A stretch of 64,000 nt of DNA from Astrothelium macrocarpum. Taxonomy: Eukaryota > Ascomycota > Dothideomycetes > Trypetheliales > Trypetheliaceae. Numbering within the stretch: the stretch's first letter is position 1; each line of letters begins with the position of its first letter. The position numbers and the translations under genes were made by a program. The stretch covers positions 62,001 to 126,000 of the forward strand of contig JAGEMR010000016.1 of NCBI GenBank assembly GCA_021030915.1, read 5' to 3'. Below are positions 1 through 12,329 of the stretch, piece after piece. The notes beneath the pieces were generated by a model, which was not told where the DNA came from, did not search any database, and was given only the letters and a program-made list of their open reading frames with translations.

Positions 1-1306
1 GCTTTGGTCATTGTTGGCTGTATGGCTGGCTTGAAATCAGCGCAATGATGATGTGGGACCTCGTCCAATCTACCCTCTTTCTCTTTCATGTCCCATAGTG
101 TTGGATCGATACATCCGAACATGTAGAAGATGTAGGGCGCGTTCACAGCTTTCGCAAGATAGGAGAAATCTTCACTCGCACCGAACGGATCCAACGGAAC
201 CGAGTCTGAACCAAAATAGGCGTCAAATTCTTTCTTCAGGAGGGCGGTACTCGCCGCATCGTTGATTGTCGATGGGGCGCCCATGTAAGTCTGGATCTTG
301 GGTTCAGGAGCTCCAGAGATCTCGCATTCCAGCATGATAATCCTACGCACTGTAGCCAGTAGACGATCATGAACGGCGGGTGTGTAAGAGCGAATCGTGA
401 CTTTGATGTCTACAAAATCAGGGACGATATTTGCCGCACTTCCCCCGTGGATACTGCTGCAGGAAACGACAGCGAATTCTTCTGGCCGAACCTCTTTATT
501 GACGACACCTTGCAGGCGCACGATAATGCATGCTGCAATTAAGACTGGGTCAATACACTTATCCGCACGGCACACATGTCCACTTCTGCCAAAGACCCGA
601 ACGTCCAGCGAGTCAATCGCTGTCAAGACCGGTCCTGGACTGAGCACAATGCGACCAGCGCGGACAGCGTGCGTATGCTGGCCAATTATAATGTCCGGCT
701 TGGGTATTCCAAACTTCGCTTCGTCAAAGACGCCGTCGTTGACCATGGCACGAGCACCTTCAGCCAATTCTTCCGCGGGTTGAAATAAGCAGACAAGTGT
801 ACCAGTCCATTCAGCGCGGGCTGAAAGGAGCAGCTCAGCAGTGCCCATGAGCAGAGCGACGTGCATGTCATGACCACCTAGCATCATGGTTAATGCCAGA
901 TTTTGCGCTCAGGTATTGTCGAATCAAAAAGCTTACAAGCATGCATGACCGGCGTATCCTTGCCTTGTCGGTCCTTTGCGATTTTGGTACTGGCATACGT
1001 CACACCAGTTGTATCGCGGTGAGGTAGTGCATCCATATCGGCACGAAGAACTACTGTGGGACCTGGCCCATTTTTAAGTACTCCAACTAAACCATGTCCG
1101 CCGATTTTTCGATGGACAACATAGCTACCGAGAGACTCAAGATGTTCGGCGACAATAGCAGCGGTGCGGATTTCCTCTCCCGAAAGCTCAGGGTTCTGAT
1201 GAATATCTTTGTAGATGTCCTCGTAACGCTTGAGATGCGGACGATGGGAATGTATGATCCTTCTTAGAACTAATTTGTTTGATTCGCTTGTCGCAAATAA
1301 AGGCAT
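1..1306 (-). CDS. M20-family amidohydrolase / aminoacylase, 5' part (runs off the left edge)
   Basis: Metal-dependent hydrolase of the M20 (N-acyl-amino-acid amidohydrolase, IAA-amino-acid hydrolase-like) family, which cleaves amide bonds of acylated or conjugated amino acids. The ATG is at 1306. The first exon shows the HQNPELSGEE start of the family and the LRADMDALP metal-binding stretch. A short intron at about 888-946 then joins the frame to give MHACGHDMHVALLMGT, whose H-D pair is the classic M20 metal site. The rest reads on the minus strand down to position 1 through LLSARAEWTGTLVCLFQPAEE, the conserved catalytic glutamate region, and the dimerisation domain. The C-terminus lies outside the window. 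The exact substrate cannot be told from sequence. No secretion signal is evident. Confidence 0.85.
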
Positions 1307-2439
1307 CTCGTCTGGTGGGAGTAGCTTCTAGGAATCCGCGGCATGAGAATACCAAATTCTAAGATTGAAACATATGGAGACTGAAAGTTTGCCTAGAGTA
1401 GAACATTCCACTGAAGTGGTAGATATGCGCCCCACCACGTCAAATGCTGTTCTAACCAGCACGGCACGTATGGATCTAAAAATCCTCCAGGAGTCTAAGC
1501 GGCAGATAGTTTCGGTCAGCCGCATATGATTGACGATCCTCCTTCATTTGACATCAGTGGCTCATCTTGGATTAGCAAAAGCCAACAAGAAACACATCTA
1601 GCTTTATCATTAGAGGGGTTTGTGCCAGCCACACATCTAAATTGGTACGATGAAAAGGCGAAATAAGGACAAACAAACCCCGTACCTATTTTAATCTCAC
1701 GGGTGCAGCCCGATCATTTTTGAACATTCACCAAACGGCAGGCTAGTACCTTTGTGCGAGATCCCATGGGAGGAGTAGAATGGTGAAAGTTCATATGTCC
1801 TGCGCAATTCATAACTTTCGACATAGTGGAGTCCGAATTGCCAGTGTACTTTAGGTGAGCTTGGGAAGAGCCATTGGAGAAGGTCGTCGGGGAAACGTTA
1901 GTCCGGAACGGGATGCCTAAAGTAGGTACGGGATGCATTTGCCATCCATGATGTCCCTCAAGTTTTCCCGCCACATGGCGAGGTTCTTGTTTCCCATCTT
2001 TGGTCTTGCGCTGCTGATGGACAAGGGCTCATGTTGACCTTATCTTCGCTTTCCGAAGCTGGTGATGCTATGACATATTGCCAAATTACCCTGCTCTTAC
2101 CATAGAGCGTGTAAGGTAAAATTTATCACCAATGACAGTTTGTCCCCACTAGAAACATCATGAGACTTAATTACCTGATGAGGGCGGAAAGGTTTCCAAA
2201 CTGGCTGCTCACGGCTCTTCAAATAAAAAATAGAGTAAAAACGTTAAGATTTGTCAAGCTACTTGAAATCTTGAACGTGTGCCGATGTGTACTCAATGTG
2301 GCGTTTAGTTATGTGACGCTCGGACCAACCACGGCTGTCCCCACCTAGGTATATCCGTACTCAAGTACGAATTTCCTCGAGTGCATGCTTTCTTGCTTGA
2401 CCCTTACAACACTTGACCTTTCTCTGTACGGGAGCGCTC
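1307..2439. other. Intergenic, divergent promoters
   Basis: About 1.1 kb between the M20 hydrolase (-) and NCL1 (+). The short open frames here have no recognisable protein pattern. It should hold both promoters, but I see no distinctive element. Confidence 0.5.
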
Positions 2440-5406
2440 ATGGGGAAGCGCGGTGGGAAGAACGTGAGTCTACAGCCTTGCAGCTAAGCTCGCAGTGAAT
2501 AACATATCTCAGTTTCAACGTGGTCGCGGTGGAGGTCGTCGCGGACGAGACCAACGAACGAATGCTGAAGACCTTGATAAAAGAAACGAGAAATTCGAGC
2601 GGTACTACAACACACTGAACATAGTGCCTGATGATGAACGCGATACCTTTTGGGCCTCATTTCGAAGAGACTTGCCCAACTCTTTCCGTTTCGCCGGATC
2701 TAAAGGGTAATGTCTCGTTTTCTCTACACCCTCTATAAATTCAATTCTTCCTGACGAATGTTTGCAGCCACGCTCTGACGGTTCAACAGCACCTAATAGA
2801 CCGTTATATCCCTGAAATCACAAAGGTTCAATTCGATGGCGAATTTGTTGAGCCGCCGGCCTCAATATCGTGGTACCCAGAGCGGCTTGCTTGGTCAATG
2901 ACTACGCCTAAAAATGTCATCCGCAAATTCCCTCCTTTCGCCTCCTTTCAGAAATTCCTAGTCTCCGAAACAAGTGTTGGAAATATTAGCAGGCAAGAGG
3001 TTGTTAGCATGATCCCGCCTCTTCTAATGAACATCAAACCTGATATGACTGTGCTTGATCTCTGTGCAGCCCCGGGAAGCAAGTCGGCACAATTAATGGA
3101 GATGATACATAGTGGTGAGGAGTTACGTGTCTGGAAAGTACTACGCCGCTTCGCCGAACAACAAGGTCGAGAAATGAGCCCGGACGGCATGGAACTGGAG
3201 GTGGAGAAGGACGAAGCAGGAACAGAAGATACTTTGACAGACGACGGACGCGCAACAGGGCTTCTCATTGCTAATGACAAGGATTACAAGCGGGCACACA
3301 TGCTCATTCACCAAATGAAACGACTCAATTCTCCCAATCTGATAGTTACGAATCACGATGCGACAATGTTTCCTTCAATCAAGCTGCCTGGTAAAAAGAA
3401 TGCCTATCTCAAATTCGATCGGATCCTTGCCGATGTCCCATGTTCTGGAGATGGTACCGCCCGTAAAAACTTGAATGTCTGGAAGGATTGGCTTCCAGGA
3501 AATGGCCTTGGTCTCCACCCAATGCAAGTAAGGATTTTGGTCCGAGGTCTTCAAATGCTCAAGGCCGGCGGTCGTGTCGTATACTCAACGTGCAGCATGA
3601 ACCCTGTAGAGGACGAAGCGGTTATTGCCAGTGCAATAGACCGATGTGGGGGTTCAAAGAAAGTCACGCTTCTTGATTGCAGTCATGAACTTCCAGAATT
3701 AAAGCGATATCCGGGCTTAAACAACTGGCAAGTAATGGACAAAGGCGGTCATATCTGGAGTTCTTGGGATGAAGTGCAGGAGGCGAGACTCAAAGAGAAC
3801 GCTGAAAGACTTGATCGTCTCACAGACGGCATGTTTCCTCCAAGTCAAACTGAAGAAGCCGGTGCGATCCCGCTTCAGAATTGTATGCGAGTCTATCCGC
3901 ATCTTCAAGATACAGGCGGCTTTTTCATAGCAGTGCTCGAAAAACTCTCTGAGATCAGAGCTCGACCAGAGTCAGAACCAAAGAGCACAAACAGTAAACC
4001 CACGGTTATCTCGGTAGTCAAGGAGATTCAATCCCGTACTGAAAAGGGCGAGAGTACCGATAATCTAAAGACCCTCGAACAGCTTGCCCCTACAAAAATT
4101 ACGGATGAGATTAATGCTGATAGCCAAGGAAATGAGCCTGCTGTCGTGAGGCAAAATCAGCCGCTTGAAGACGATGCTATTAGTGTTGATGGAAAACGGA
4201 CTCTAGAAGACGGTGATGACGAGTCTGAAATACCTGCAAAACGAGTCAAGGTAGATGCGGATGTCTCAGGAGCAGCTCACCATAAAGAACACTGGCCACT
4301 TCCACCTAGTATGGCGCCCGAGTTGACAGTCTCTCAAAACGGATCTCTGGCAAATACACCAGATAACACAAAGCATAATGCTAAACAACCGTATGAGGAG
4401 CCTTTCAAGTATTTGGATCCTAATCATGAGGAATTGCAATCTATCTATTCCTTCTACAAGCTACCAGATCGATTCCCTCGTGATCGATTCATGGTCAGAA
4501 ATGCGACGGGTCAGCCTGTCAAAGCTATTTACTACACATCTACACTATCGCGAGACATACTGATGGAGAATGAGGGCAAAGGTATGAGGTTTGTTCACTG
4601 CGGTGTTAAGATGTTCGTCAAACAAGATGCTCAGGGGGGCACGTGTCGTTGGCGCATTCAATCTGAAGGCCTGCCCATCATTGAACAATGGGTCGGAGAA
4701 AGCAGAATTGTACGACTGTACAAACGCAATACACTACGAAAGTTATTGATCGAAATGTTTCCCCACATTGGACGTGACGGTTGGAGAGAGCTCGGCGAGA
4801 TTGGAGAAAGAGTGAGAGATATTGCCATGGGCTGTTGTGTTCTCAGAGTAGAGACAAGTGATGACGAAGACGGTTTCAAGTATGTTCTATGGGTTTTAAA
4901 GTCATTAGTAAAACTTACCAATTATAGGGAACGCCTGGTGCTTCCGCTTTGGAGAAGTATGTATTCGCTTAACCTGATGCTTCCAAAAGAAGAGAGAAAG
5001 TGAGTTATTCGACCCTAATCTTGTCTGCAAACCTGATTCATGTTGTAGGGCAATGCTTCTACGGCTTTACAATGACGATACGCCTCTGGTGGACAACTAC
5101 AAAGATCGAGTTCAAAAATCAAGGACCGAAGAAGCAGACGCGGCATCTCCCGCACCTGTTGAAATTGTAGAATCTGACTCGTCTGATGCGGGGGTCACTA
5201 TGAATGGCGTTTTGAAGTCTGACCGCAACTTGAATGCCGAAGAAGCAACAACCATTGTAGCAGCACTAGAGCCTGGTGCGGAGGAGGAAAAAGCTCTCAG
5301 AGACGAGGATCGCATCTTGGCATCTGCCCAGCAGAAGGCCGATGATACAAAGGAGATTGCTCCGGGAGTCACGGATGAGGAGGATGTCTTCAACAGGACC
5401 GTCTAA
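2440..5406 (+). CDS. NCL1: tRNA (cytosine-5)-methyltransferase NCL1/NSUN2
   Basis: S-adenosylmethionine-dependent enzyme that makes 5-methylcytosine in tRNAs in the nucleus; fungal Trm4/Ncl1, animal NSUN2. I read five exons: 2440-2463, 2513-2706, 2768-4879, 4928-4999 and 5049-5406. They sum to 2760 bases and about 919 residues. The start gives MGKRGGKN followed by an Arg/Gly-rich stretch, as usual for the family. The SAM-binding motif is VLDLCAAPGSKSAQL. The two catalytic cysteines of RNA m5C enzymes are both present, in DVPCSGDGT and in VYSTCSMNPVEDEAV. The C-terminal half carries the family's conserved domain after a divergent acidic linker (EDGDDESEIPAKRVKVDAD) that looks like a nuclear localisation signal. 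The last about 110 residues are acidic and low in complexity. The 48-base fourth-exon intron is a multiple of three without a stop, so intron retention would still give a protein. Confidence 0.93.
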
Positions 5407-6433
5407 GAAAAAAGAGTGGTTTCCAGCTCAGGATCTAGCAACCAGATATAGGGTCACATAAAGCCAAATAAAGACGAATCTGCTGATCTATGCAATAATA
5501 CCGAAACTATGGCACGCCGAGGTAGATGGTCTCTGCAGGCTTGGTGACTTTACCGTGATAGCCTTTCCATTCGTCCCTTCCGGCTCACCAAAAGAGGGGA
5601 AGGTCCGAACGATGTTGCCCAGCACCGTTGTCTACGTAGAACAATCGTACAGTTTCTTGATCTCAGTAATATAGCGTAAAAATTCAGGAAATGGGGTAAC
5701 CACCTACGAAGAGGTAGTAACATGTTGGTTCCTCCCAAGCACACCTCAACGCATCTTGCATAGATCGCCTCGCTTGAAGTTGATCTTGCTGGCATTTAGA
5801 TTGAGATCTTGAATAATAAAATATCTCTCAGTTATTGGTTAACGCTTGGCATTTATCTGCATTAACTACTGATAAGATTGCATACGGAGTAGCTCTAGTT
5901 GCAGAGCGGCGGTTTGCCACAATGGTGAGAGCCGCATGTGCGATCTCCACATCCATCCCGAACCTAGCAATCTTTGCCCACAGCGAATGAAACCCCCGCA
6001 AAAGAGACTTATTACCGTTAGTGACGCGCGGACGATCGTTCCTTGTGGGGTTTGGTACATCCGGCCCCGCAAAAACGGCCCTTAGGGCACGTACGTGAAC
6101 TACTTACTGCCGAGTACTCCCCTACTCTACTTTCACCCTCTCGACTTAGCTCTTACTGGTTGCGGAGACTGAGGGCCAAAAGCATGTAACTTTTTTCATC
6201 GGTCCTATTGGCATTCCCCAGCCAGTTGCGTCATTTACAGATGTAACGTCTGGCCTGCAGAACTTTCAATATGGTTCTCCTCAGAAGGCCTGTCATCCTC
6301 GCTTTCCTTTCCTCATCGTTTGCTCATTGGTGTCACCAATGACCTCTCTCGTACTTATATTGTGAAATTTTTCTATTTCCCAGGTCGTCATCGATAGTGT
6401 TCTTTAGCAATCGTAGCCCATAAAGTTCCAAAA
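5407..6433. other. Intergenic, nothing recognised
   Basis: About 1 kb between the NCL1 stop and the aquaporin start. Short open frames on either strand have no family pattern. The stretch nearest 6434 should be the aquaporin promoter and 5' leader. Confidence 0.5.
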
Positions 6434-8341
6434 ATGTCGAAAGAATCTCAACCACTTGACTACAAGGAGCCCGAGATTGTCTCACCAACTCGGACCGAAC
6501 ATACTGAGAATGCGTCGAGTGCACCCCATTCTTCGAAGCTCGAGCATGTCTCGACAACGCTGTCAAAGACTCGCTCAAGGCTTGGTCTTCATCCGCAACA
6601 TCCCGTCAAATACGGAGATGATGAACTCCATCAAATGAATCTGCTCTGGCCGCAGATTCGACTAATACTGCGAGAACCGTTTGCGGAGTTCTTTGGGACA
6701 ATGATCATGATTTTGTTTGGAGATGGAAGTGTGGCGCAGGTTTTGCTGAGCAAGAACGAAGCAGCAGCACCTGGAGGTGTGTGAACATGTCCATTAGCTA
6801 AAGATATCCCCTTGCTCACTCAATAGGACATGGTTATGGTGCATACCAATCAATCTCATGGGGCTGGGTAAGTTTTTCCCGTACAAATCTACAAATGAGC
6901 CCTGACTGATCAGGTTTGTAGGGGCTTGGAGTTATGCTGGGTAAGGAGATTTTATTGGACAACCGAGAACATCATTTTTATCTTTTCAACTCTTCCTTAT
7001 CCCGACAAATCTCCCTCAAATCAACCATGGAGGGACCTCCAGCCAAGCAAGCTCGTCATACAGACTGCATGGCAATGTGGGAGAAGAGTGAATCCTCTCC
7101 CAAACCCAGCGAAATACATAGGCACCCCCCCGGTCACGACTCCTGAAGAATAGATCCTAACGTGTCATTTATTAGGTATATATGTGGCAGGCGACAGCGG
7201 CGCATATCTCAATCCAGGTATGACAGCAGGGAACTGCAGTCCTACTCTTGCACTAATGACTTCTTGTTTCGAATCTAGCAATTACTTTCTCCAGTTGCAT
7301 CTACCGCAAACTCCCTTGGAAACGGTTCCCGATATATTTCGTAGCTCAAGTCCTTGGTGCATTCGTTGGATCAGGGTAATTGACCAAGCTTTTCCTAATC
7401 CTCCACAGCTTTGTAGAACTGACCAGACATTAGCATCGTATATGCAAACTATATAGATGGTATCGATCAATACGAAGGTCAGTATGCCTGAAGGGGAGTA
7501 ATCCATGTTCTCTTGGGGCTAACGGGGATGATAGGACATGGCATTCGAACAGTGCCCCCTTCTGCAACTGCTACCGCTGGAATATTTTGCACATATCCGC
7601 AGAGCTTCCTAACCAAGGCGAGCCAGTTCTTTTCAGAGTTCATTGCGAGTACAATATTAATGTTCGTGATTTTTGCCCTCAAGGACGACCGGAATGGATT
7701 GAGTGAGGTATGGCCATTCCAATTTATTACGCACACTTGCACTTATCCAGTTGATTCCCTACTATTGAGAATCCTCACGAAACTGCCTGTCGTGATGCCT
7801 CTCGCCTGAGCTTATACCTCAGGAACCAACAACGGGCAGTAAATACTGACAGTCACAGGGTTCTACCAATTGGTTTCCTCTGGCACTTTTCTTTCTCATT
7901 TTCGGTTTAGGCGCTTGCTTTGGATGGGACACAGGGTAGGCCATATGAATACCTGCGTCCCCACCCGCCATACAGAAGTAACTCACATGCATGTCAGATA
8001 TGCGATTAACCTTGCTCGTGATTTTGGTCCTCGATTGATGTCATATGCTGTGGGCTATGGTCCTGAGGTTTGGAGTGCCGGCGGATATTACTTCTGGGTA
8101 AAGTTGACTGATCGGAAAACCCCTCTTCTCATAGACTGACAGTAGCCAGATTCCCATGGTAGCGCCATTCTTCGGTTGTGCTTTCGGTGGCTTTCTGTAT
8201 GATTTCTTCATCTATACTGGTCCTGAGTCGCCGCTGAACGAGCCGTGGCTGGGATTCAAACACCTCTTTCGTATCGGACGAAACCAAACAACTTACGAAC
8301 ATGATCATGCGAAGATCAGAAATGGAGATGATAATGTCTAA
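6434..8341 (+). CDS. Aquaglyceroporin (MIP family channel)
   Basis: Six-helix membrane channel of the major intrinsic protein family, expected to pass water, glycerol or other small solutes across the plasma membrane or an internal membrane. The first exon starts at 6434 with a hydrophilic N-terminus of about 80 residues, then PFAEFFGTMIMILFGDGSVAQ. About seven introns follow, one of them long (about 6940-7174). The spliced frame gives the first half-helix box as AYLNPAITFS, a canonical NPA, with its codons split by the intron at about 7217. The second box reads GYAINLARDFGPRL, so the proline of the usual NPA is leucine while the R-D pair of glycerol facilitators is kept. The ends of the last exons give WIPMVAPFFGCAFGGFLYDFF, the last helix. 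The C-tail is hydrophilic. Exact boundaries of the 7.7-7.9 kb intron are the least certain part. Confidence 0.87.
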
Positions 8342-9116
8342 ACTTGACCTGGTGGGCAGAATGGAGCTGGACGCGTATTAGCTTGCCTATTGTAAGCGAT
8401 ATTGGTACGACTACTGTTATACAATACAGAGGGGTTTTCGAGAGTATTTGTAGCGCGAGAGTGCTTTAGCAACACAACAGTCTCATTCATCGAGATGTGG
8501 CTGCTCTGATTTGCTTACGAATTTGCCTACATTTCGCAGCAGAAGAAGATCCGGAGGGTTACATAAGCTGCTTTGCATTGATTTGAGCGGGCACGTTCGC
8601 TTTCTGCCTCATCTCATTGCTGATTTCAGGGATAAATATCGACGGCCAGACATTAGACAGGCAAAACTAGTAAACTTTGAATGGTTTCCAAAAAAAAAAA
8701 GAGGTCCAGGGCATTCATCAGCTCTATGATTTACGGCATTAACCAATATATTGCTTATTAAAGGTCTAGGATCCCTGAGGATTTTTTTCTTTGCATAGAC
8801 GGAACGCGAGAGATGGACGCTTTCTTGAAATACCTCGTTCGTTTTCTACCTTGGCCATGTGTTTCCAGTTTCGCTCTACAATTGAATGATGTTGTGCCAA
8901 AAAGAATATTCGATCTTAGCGCAACCAAAAGCTCTTTTGTTTGCTCATTCACTGCTGAAGTAAAGACAATAATTGAATTTCTTGACTAATTTCCGTGCAT
9001 GCCATCGTGCGACAAGCAATGAGCCCATACTCCTAGCAAAATATGTTCGTAATCTGAAATATGCAGCTTTCAATGCAACCACGCTCTGTGCCCTCAAAAG
9101 TCTTTACTTTGAAGAA
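8342..9116. other. Convergent 3' intergenic region
   Basis: About 775 bases between the ends of two convergent genes. It contains an A11 run at about 8691-8701 and T-rich stretches, but no coding pattern. The 3' untranslated regions and polyadenylation sites of both genes should be here. Confidence 0.5.
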
Positions 9117-11740
9117 TTATCCAACAACAGCCTTCATACTCAGCGCCTCCAAAAATCCACTCAGATCCTCCTTCTTCACCTCGACAACGCAATGCTCAAA
9201 GCTATCAATCCTTACCCGAGACCCCGTCTCCGCGACAACCGACTGAAACGCATGTCCGAAACGATTCCGGACTGGGCCTTTTGACCCTCCCCTCCGCAGT
9301 CCATCATCCTCATCCTCATCCTCAGACCCAGACGCAGACGACCCATCGCTCTCGCCCTCCTCCGTCTCAATCTCCTCCTCATCCTCCCTCTCCTCCCTCC
9401 GCCTCCTCCGCTCCTCTCTCCTCTTCTCCCTCCTCTCCTCCCTCTCCTTCTTCTTCCGCTTCTCCTCTCCCCCCCCCACCCCACCCCCACCACCCAACCC
9501 AACAACGACATAAACCCCTCTTCCCTCATCCAACCCGGCCAACACCAACGCAGCCTTCCTCCCTCTACTCCCCCGCTTCTCCTCCCCCTCCACAGCACCC
9601 ACGGCCTCCGCAACCCACAACGCGAGCTTCACCAGCGCGCCGGGCCGTGTGAACAGCGGCACGTCCGGGCCCTCGCGCACGATGCCCAGACGGAACGCGT
9701 GCAGCGGCTGGATCTGGCGCTTGGCGAGTAAGGCGCAGCCCGTGCGCAGGATGGCGCGGTGCAGCGCCTGCGCCGTGGGGATGTGCGCGAGAAGGAGGGG
9801 GAGGCCCGCTGCGACGGACGCGGTGGTGGTGGTGGGGGAGAGGGCGTCGTAGGCGCGCCAGAAGCGGGCGGTGACGGTATCCACGTGGGAAGCGTCGTCG
9901 GTGGAGGAAGGGGTGGTGTCTTGGGTGGAGGATGGCGTGGGGAAGCCGATTGAGGAGGCTGCGCTGCTGGGGTGCGAGGCGTGGCTGATTTCGAGGATGG
10001 CGCCGAGCACGACGGCGACGTCGGTCGCGGAGAGACATGCTTTCCATCCCCAGCTGCGTACGAAGCCCCAGCCTTGTTTGCCTGCGTCGGCGGGCGGAGC
10101 GAGGTCGCTGAGCCCGTAGACCTTGCCGAAGTGCAGGAGTCGCTCGCGTAGGCCCCGCTTGAGTGATATGTCCATGTGCGTGTAGCTCTGCCGGCACTGT
10201 GCGAGGCTGACGCCCATTTTGGCGAGGAGCTTATGAAGCCGTCGTTGGCCGCTGTCGGTCCAGATGTGTAGGCGCGAAGCGAGGTAAGGGGAGTGTAGCA
10301 TGCTGTCGTAGAGGCTCCAGTGGCGGATGAGGAGGAAGCGCGGTTCGGGGGAGATGCGGATGCTGGTGTCTGTTGGAGAGCGGGCGTGCGTAGGGATGAC
10401 GCCGCCGGTGCTGGCGAGTTCGCGCTCACGGGAGACGTCTTCGAGGGGAGTAGGGTTGAGACGGCGGACTTCGTCGCGGAGGATGGAGCGGATGCGTTCG
10501 CCACGGTTGCCGTTCCAGCCGAGAAAGCTGTCTTCGTCAGAGTTTAGGTCGGCGGTGATGCCGGAGAGGGTTCGGCCATAGAGTTCGGTACTGCTGACGC
10601 CCACGATGGCGAGCCATAAGAGATCGTTGTCTTCACGACCGAGTTCTGAAGCGAGCGAGTAGAGAAGCGAGCTGACGGGCTCAGAGTAGGTGGTACCCAA
10701 CGCATAGTAGGCGTGAAGTACAGATTCATGTTTTCGACGAAGGCGTAATAAACGCCGCCTGAGAATCTTTGCCGAAGGTTGCTTCACGACTGGTTGTGGA
10801 GAACTTGAAGGTGACTGTGGTGTTGCTGCTCTCGACTCATCGGATGAGCCAGCTGCTCCTGTTTGCATTGAGACAAGCCCTCTTCGTTGCGGTCTTTCTG
10901 GTGTGACATCGATGGATGAGCCCTATACAGTGTTAGAAAGCTGCTATGCATGATTGTAATGTGACAGCCTACAGAATTGCTTCTCCGACGCCGTCGTGCT
11001 CTCCCATCGTCATCTTCACTATCGCTGTCCTCGTCTCGCCGATCCTGAGACTTCCTCTTCCTACTCTTCTCCCCTCCATCCAAGTCCTCATCATCATCCG
11101 CATCCGTCTCCTCAACCTCTCCCTCCGCCTCCTCTTCATCCACCTCCGGCATCTGCTCCAACACACAATACGCCTCTCTCTCCCTCTCCAACTCCTCCAC
11201 ATCCCCATCATCAAACACCACAATGCCCCCCCTCCCCGAGGTATACCCCTCCCCAATCCTCCCCTTCTCCACCCCCCTCGTCCTCCCCACCAACGCCCCA
11301 CCACCACCACTCCCCTCTACATCCTGCGCAGCAACATGATCGCGAAACACATTATCCAAATTCCACGGCCGTCTCGAATCCAACACCCAACACTCCACGC
11401 CCCCAAACCCACCAACCCCCTCATCCAACCCGAGCACCTCCTCCAAATCCACCAGTCCCCCCACACCCAAACACACCACGACGCCGCCGCTCCCACCGTC
11501 CGTCGTGCGCATGGGCCGCACGAGCTCGGCGCCCGCGTGCGCGAGATCCGCATATCCCGCGATCGGCTGGATCTTGTGGGACAGGTAGTCGCGTTTGAGG
11601 AGGGCGGTGAGGATGCGCGCGGCGCAGAGGGCGTCCGGGTCGAGGCCGACGAGGATCAGGAGTGGGGGGGAGAGTGCGGAGGAGTGCGTGCGGAGGAGGG
11701 AGGTGTAGAGGTGCGCGATGAGCGGGCGGGGGAGGTACAT
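9117..11740 (-). CDS. CDC45: DNA replication initiation factor CDC45
   Basis: Cdc45 is the subunit of the CMG (Cdc45-MCM-GINS) helicase that is loaded at origins at the start of S phase. Two exons, 11740-10973 and 10922-9117, join in frame to about 857 residues. The N-terminus MYLPRPLIAHLYTSLLRTH, the LVGLDPDALCAARILTALLKRD segment and the GYADLAHAG / ELVRPMRT region are characteristic of Cdc45 and its degenerate DHH (RecJ-like) fold. A Cdc45-type acidic linker (EEEAEGEVEETDADDDEDL) precedes the intron, and the second exon has SVLHAYYALGTTYSEPVSSLLYSLASELGR and TELYGRTLSGITADLN. A second low-complexity insert near residues 740-800 is Lys/Arg/Glu-rich and encoded by a strongly purine-biased strand. 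The C-terminal exon is much more GC-rich than neighbouring genes. An MCB-like site lies about 270 bases upstream. Confidence 0.93.
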
Positions 11741-12329
11741 GGGTGGGATGGCGGCATGTATCTAGTTACTGAGGAGGGTTGGGTAGTCGTGGATGGAAGA
11801 GGTGGTGAGTAGATGGTCGCGTTGTGGTCGTGTGGTTGATGGAATTGTGAAGCTATTTGTGGAATTGAAGCATTATGCTGTATAATAACAATGCAGTGTC
11901 TGTAAGAGATATACGGCTGAGCGTACAAAAAATGGTAAGACACAGTGGTAGAGAAGATGGAGTGATAATGGTAGTGGTGGTGGTGGTGCTGCTTAAGCCA
12001 AACAGTTCGACGCGTCGCGTCTAAACCATGACGAAGTCCGTGCTCAATCTTCGATCCGATCCCCCACTAAGCCCACCAGATCCCTCCCACAAACATTATC
12101 ACTGTGCGGGTCATCGAAATATATCAGACCGTCATGGAGAGAGAAACAAAGGCACCCAAGTGACCTATAGGCCACTCGTCTCCTCGTCCCGGCTTAGCAA
12201 CGCCAGAATTAGGTACCCTTCGAACACCAACGTAGAAAAATCCAGATACGTAAGTACTAAAGAAATCAAATCTCCTTTCATCAAAAGCTATTTCTTCGTT
12301 TTTCTATCTACACCTTTCCTCCACCCTCA
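11741..12329. other. CDC45 promoter and 3' region of the next gene
   Basis: About 590 bases upstream of CDC45 and downstream of the 12330-12869 gene. Apart from the ACGCGT site reported separately and short GGT/ACC repeats near 11970, nothing stands out. Confidence 0.5.
12008..12017. promoter_or_regulatory. MCB-like palindrome upstream of CDC45
   Basis: A ten-base palindrome CGACGCGTCG contains ACGCGT, the MluI cell-cycle box bound by MBF (Mbp1/Swi6-type) in yeasts. It lies about 270 bases upstream of the CDC45 start codon, and DNA replication genes are classic MBF targets. ACGCGT also occurs elsewhere in the window (for example near 8371 and at 35409) without such a gene, so this is a plausible site and not a proven one. 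Confidence 0.4.

Noticed and set aside
2898..5003. Single-frame start for NCL1 at the internal ATG
   Set aside because: The conserved N-terminus (FRFAGSKGHALTVQQHLI) needs the upstream exons; the internal Met lies inside the domain.
9629..10504. Second minus-strand frame of 291 codons inside CDC45
   Set aside because: Ser/Ala/Pro-rich alternate frame of the same exon; the CDC45 frame has the family motifs.
10946..11812. Long plus-strand open frame of 288 codons
   Set aside because: Antisense to CDC45 exon 1 in GC-biased sequence; composition (Pro, His, Ile, Leu runs) is that of a shadow frame.
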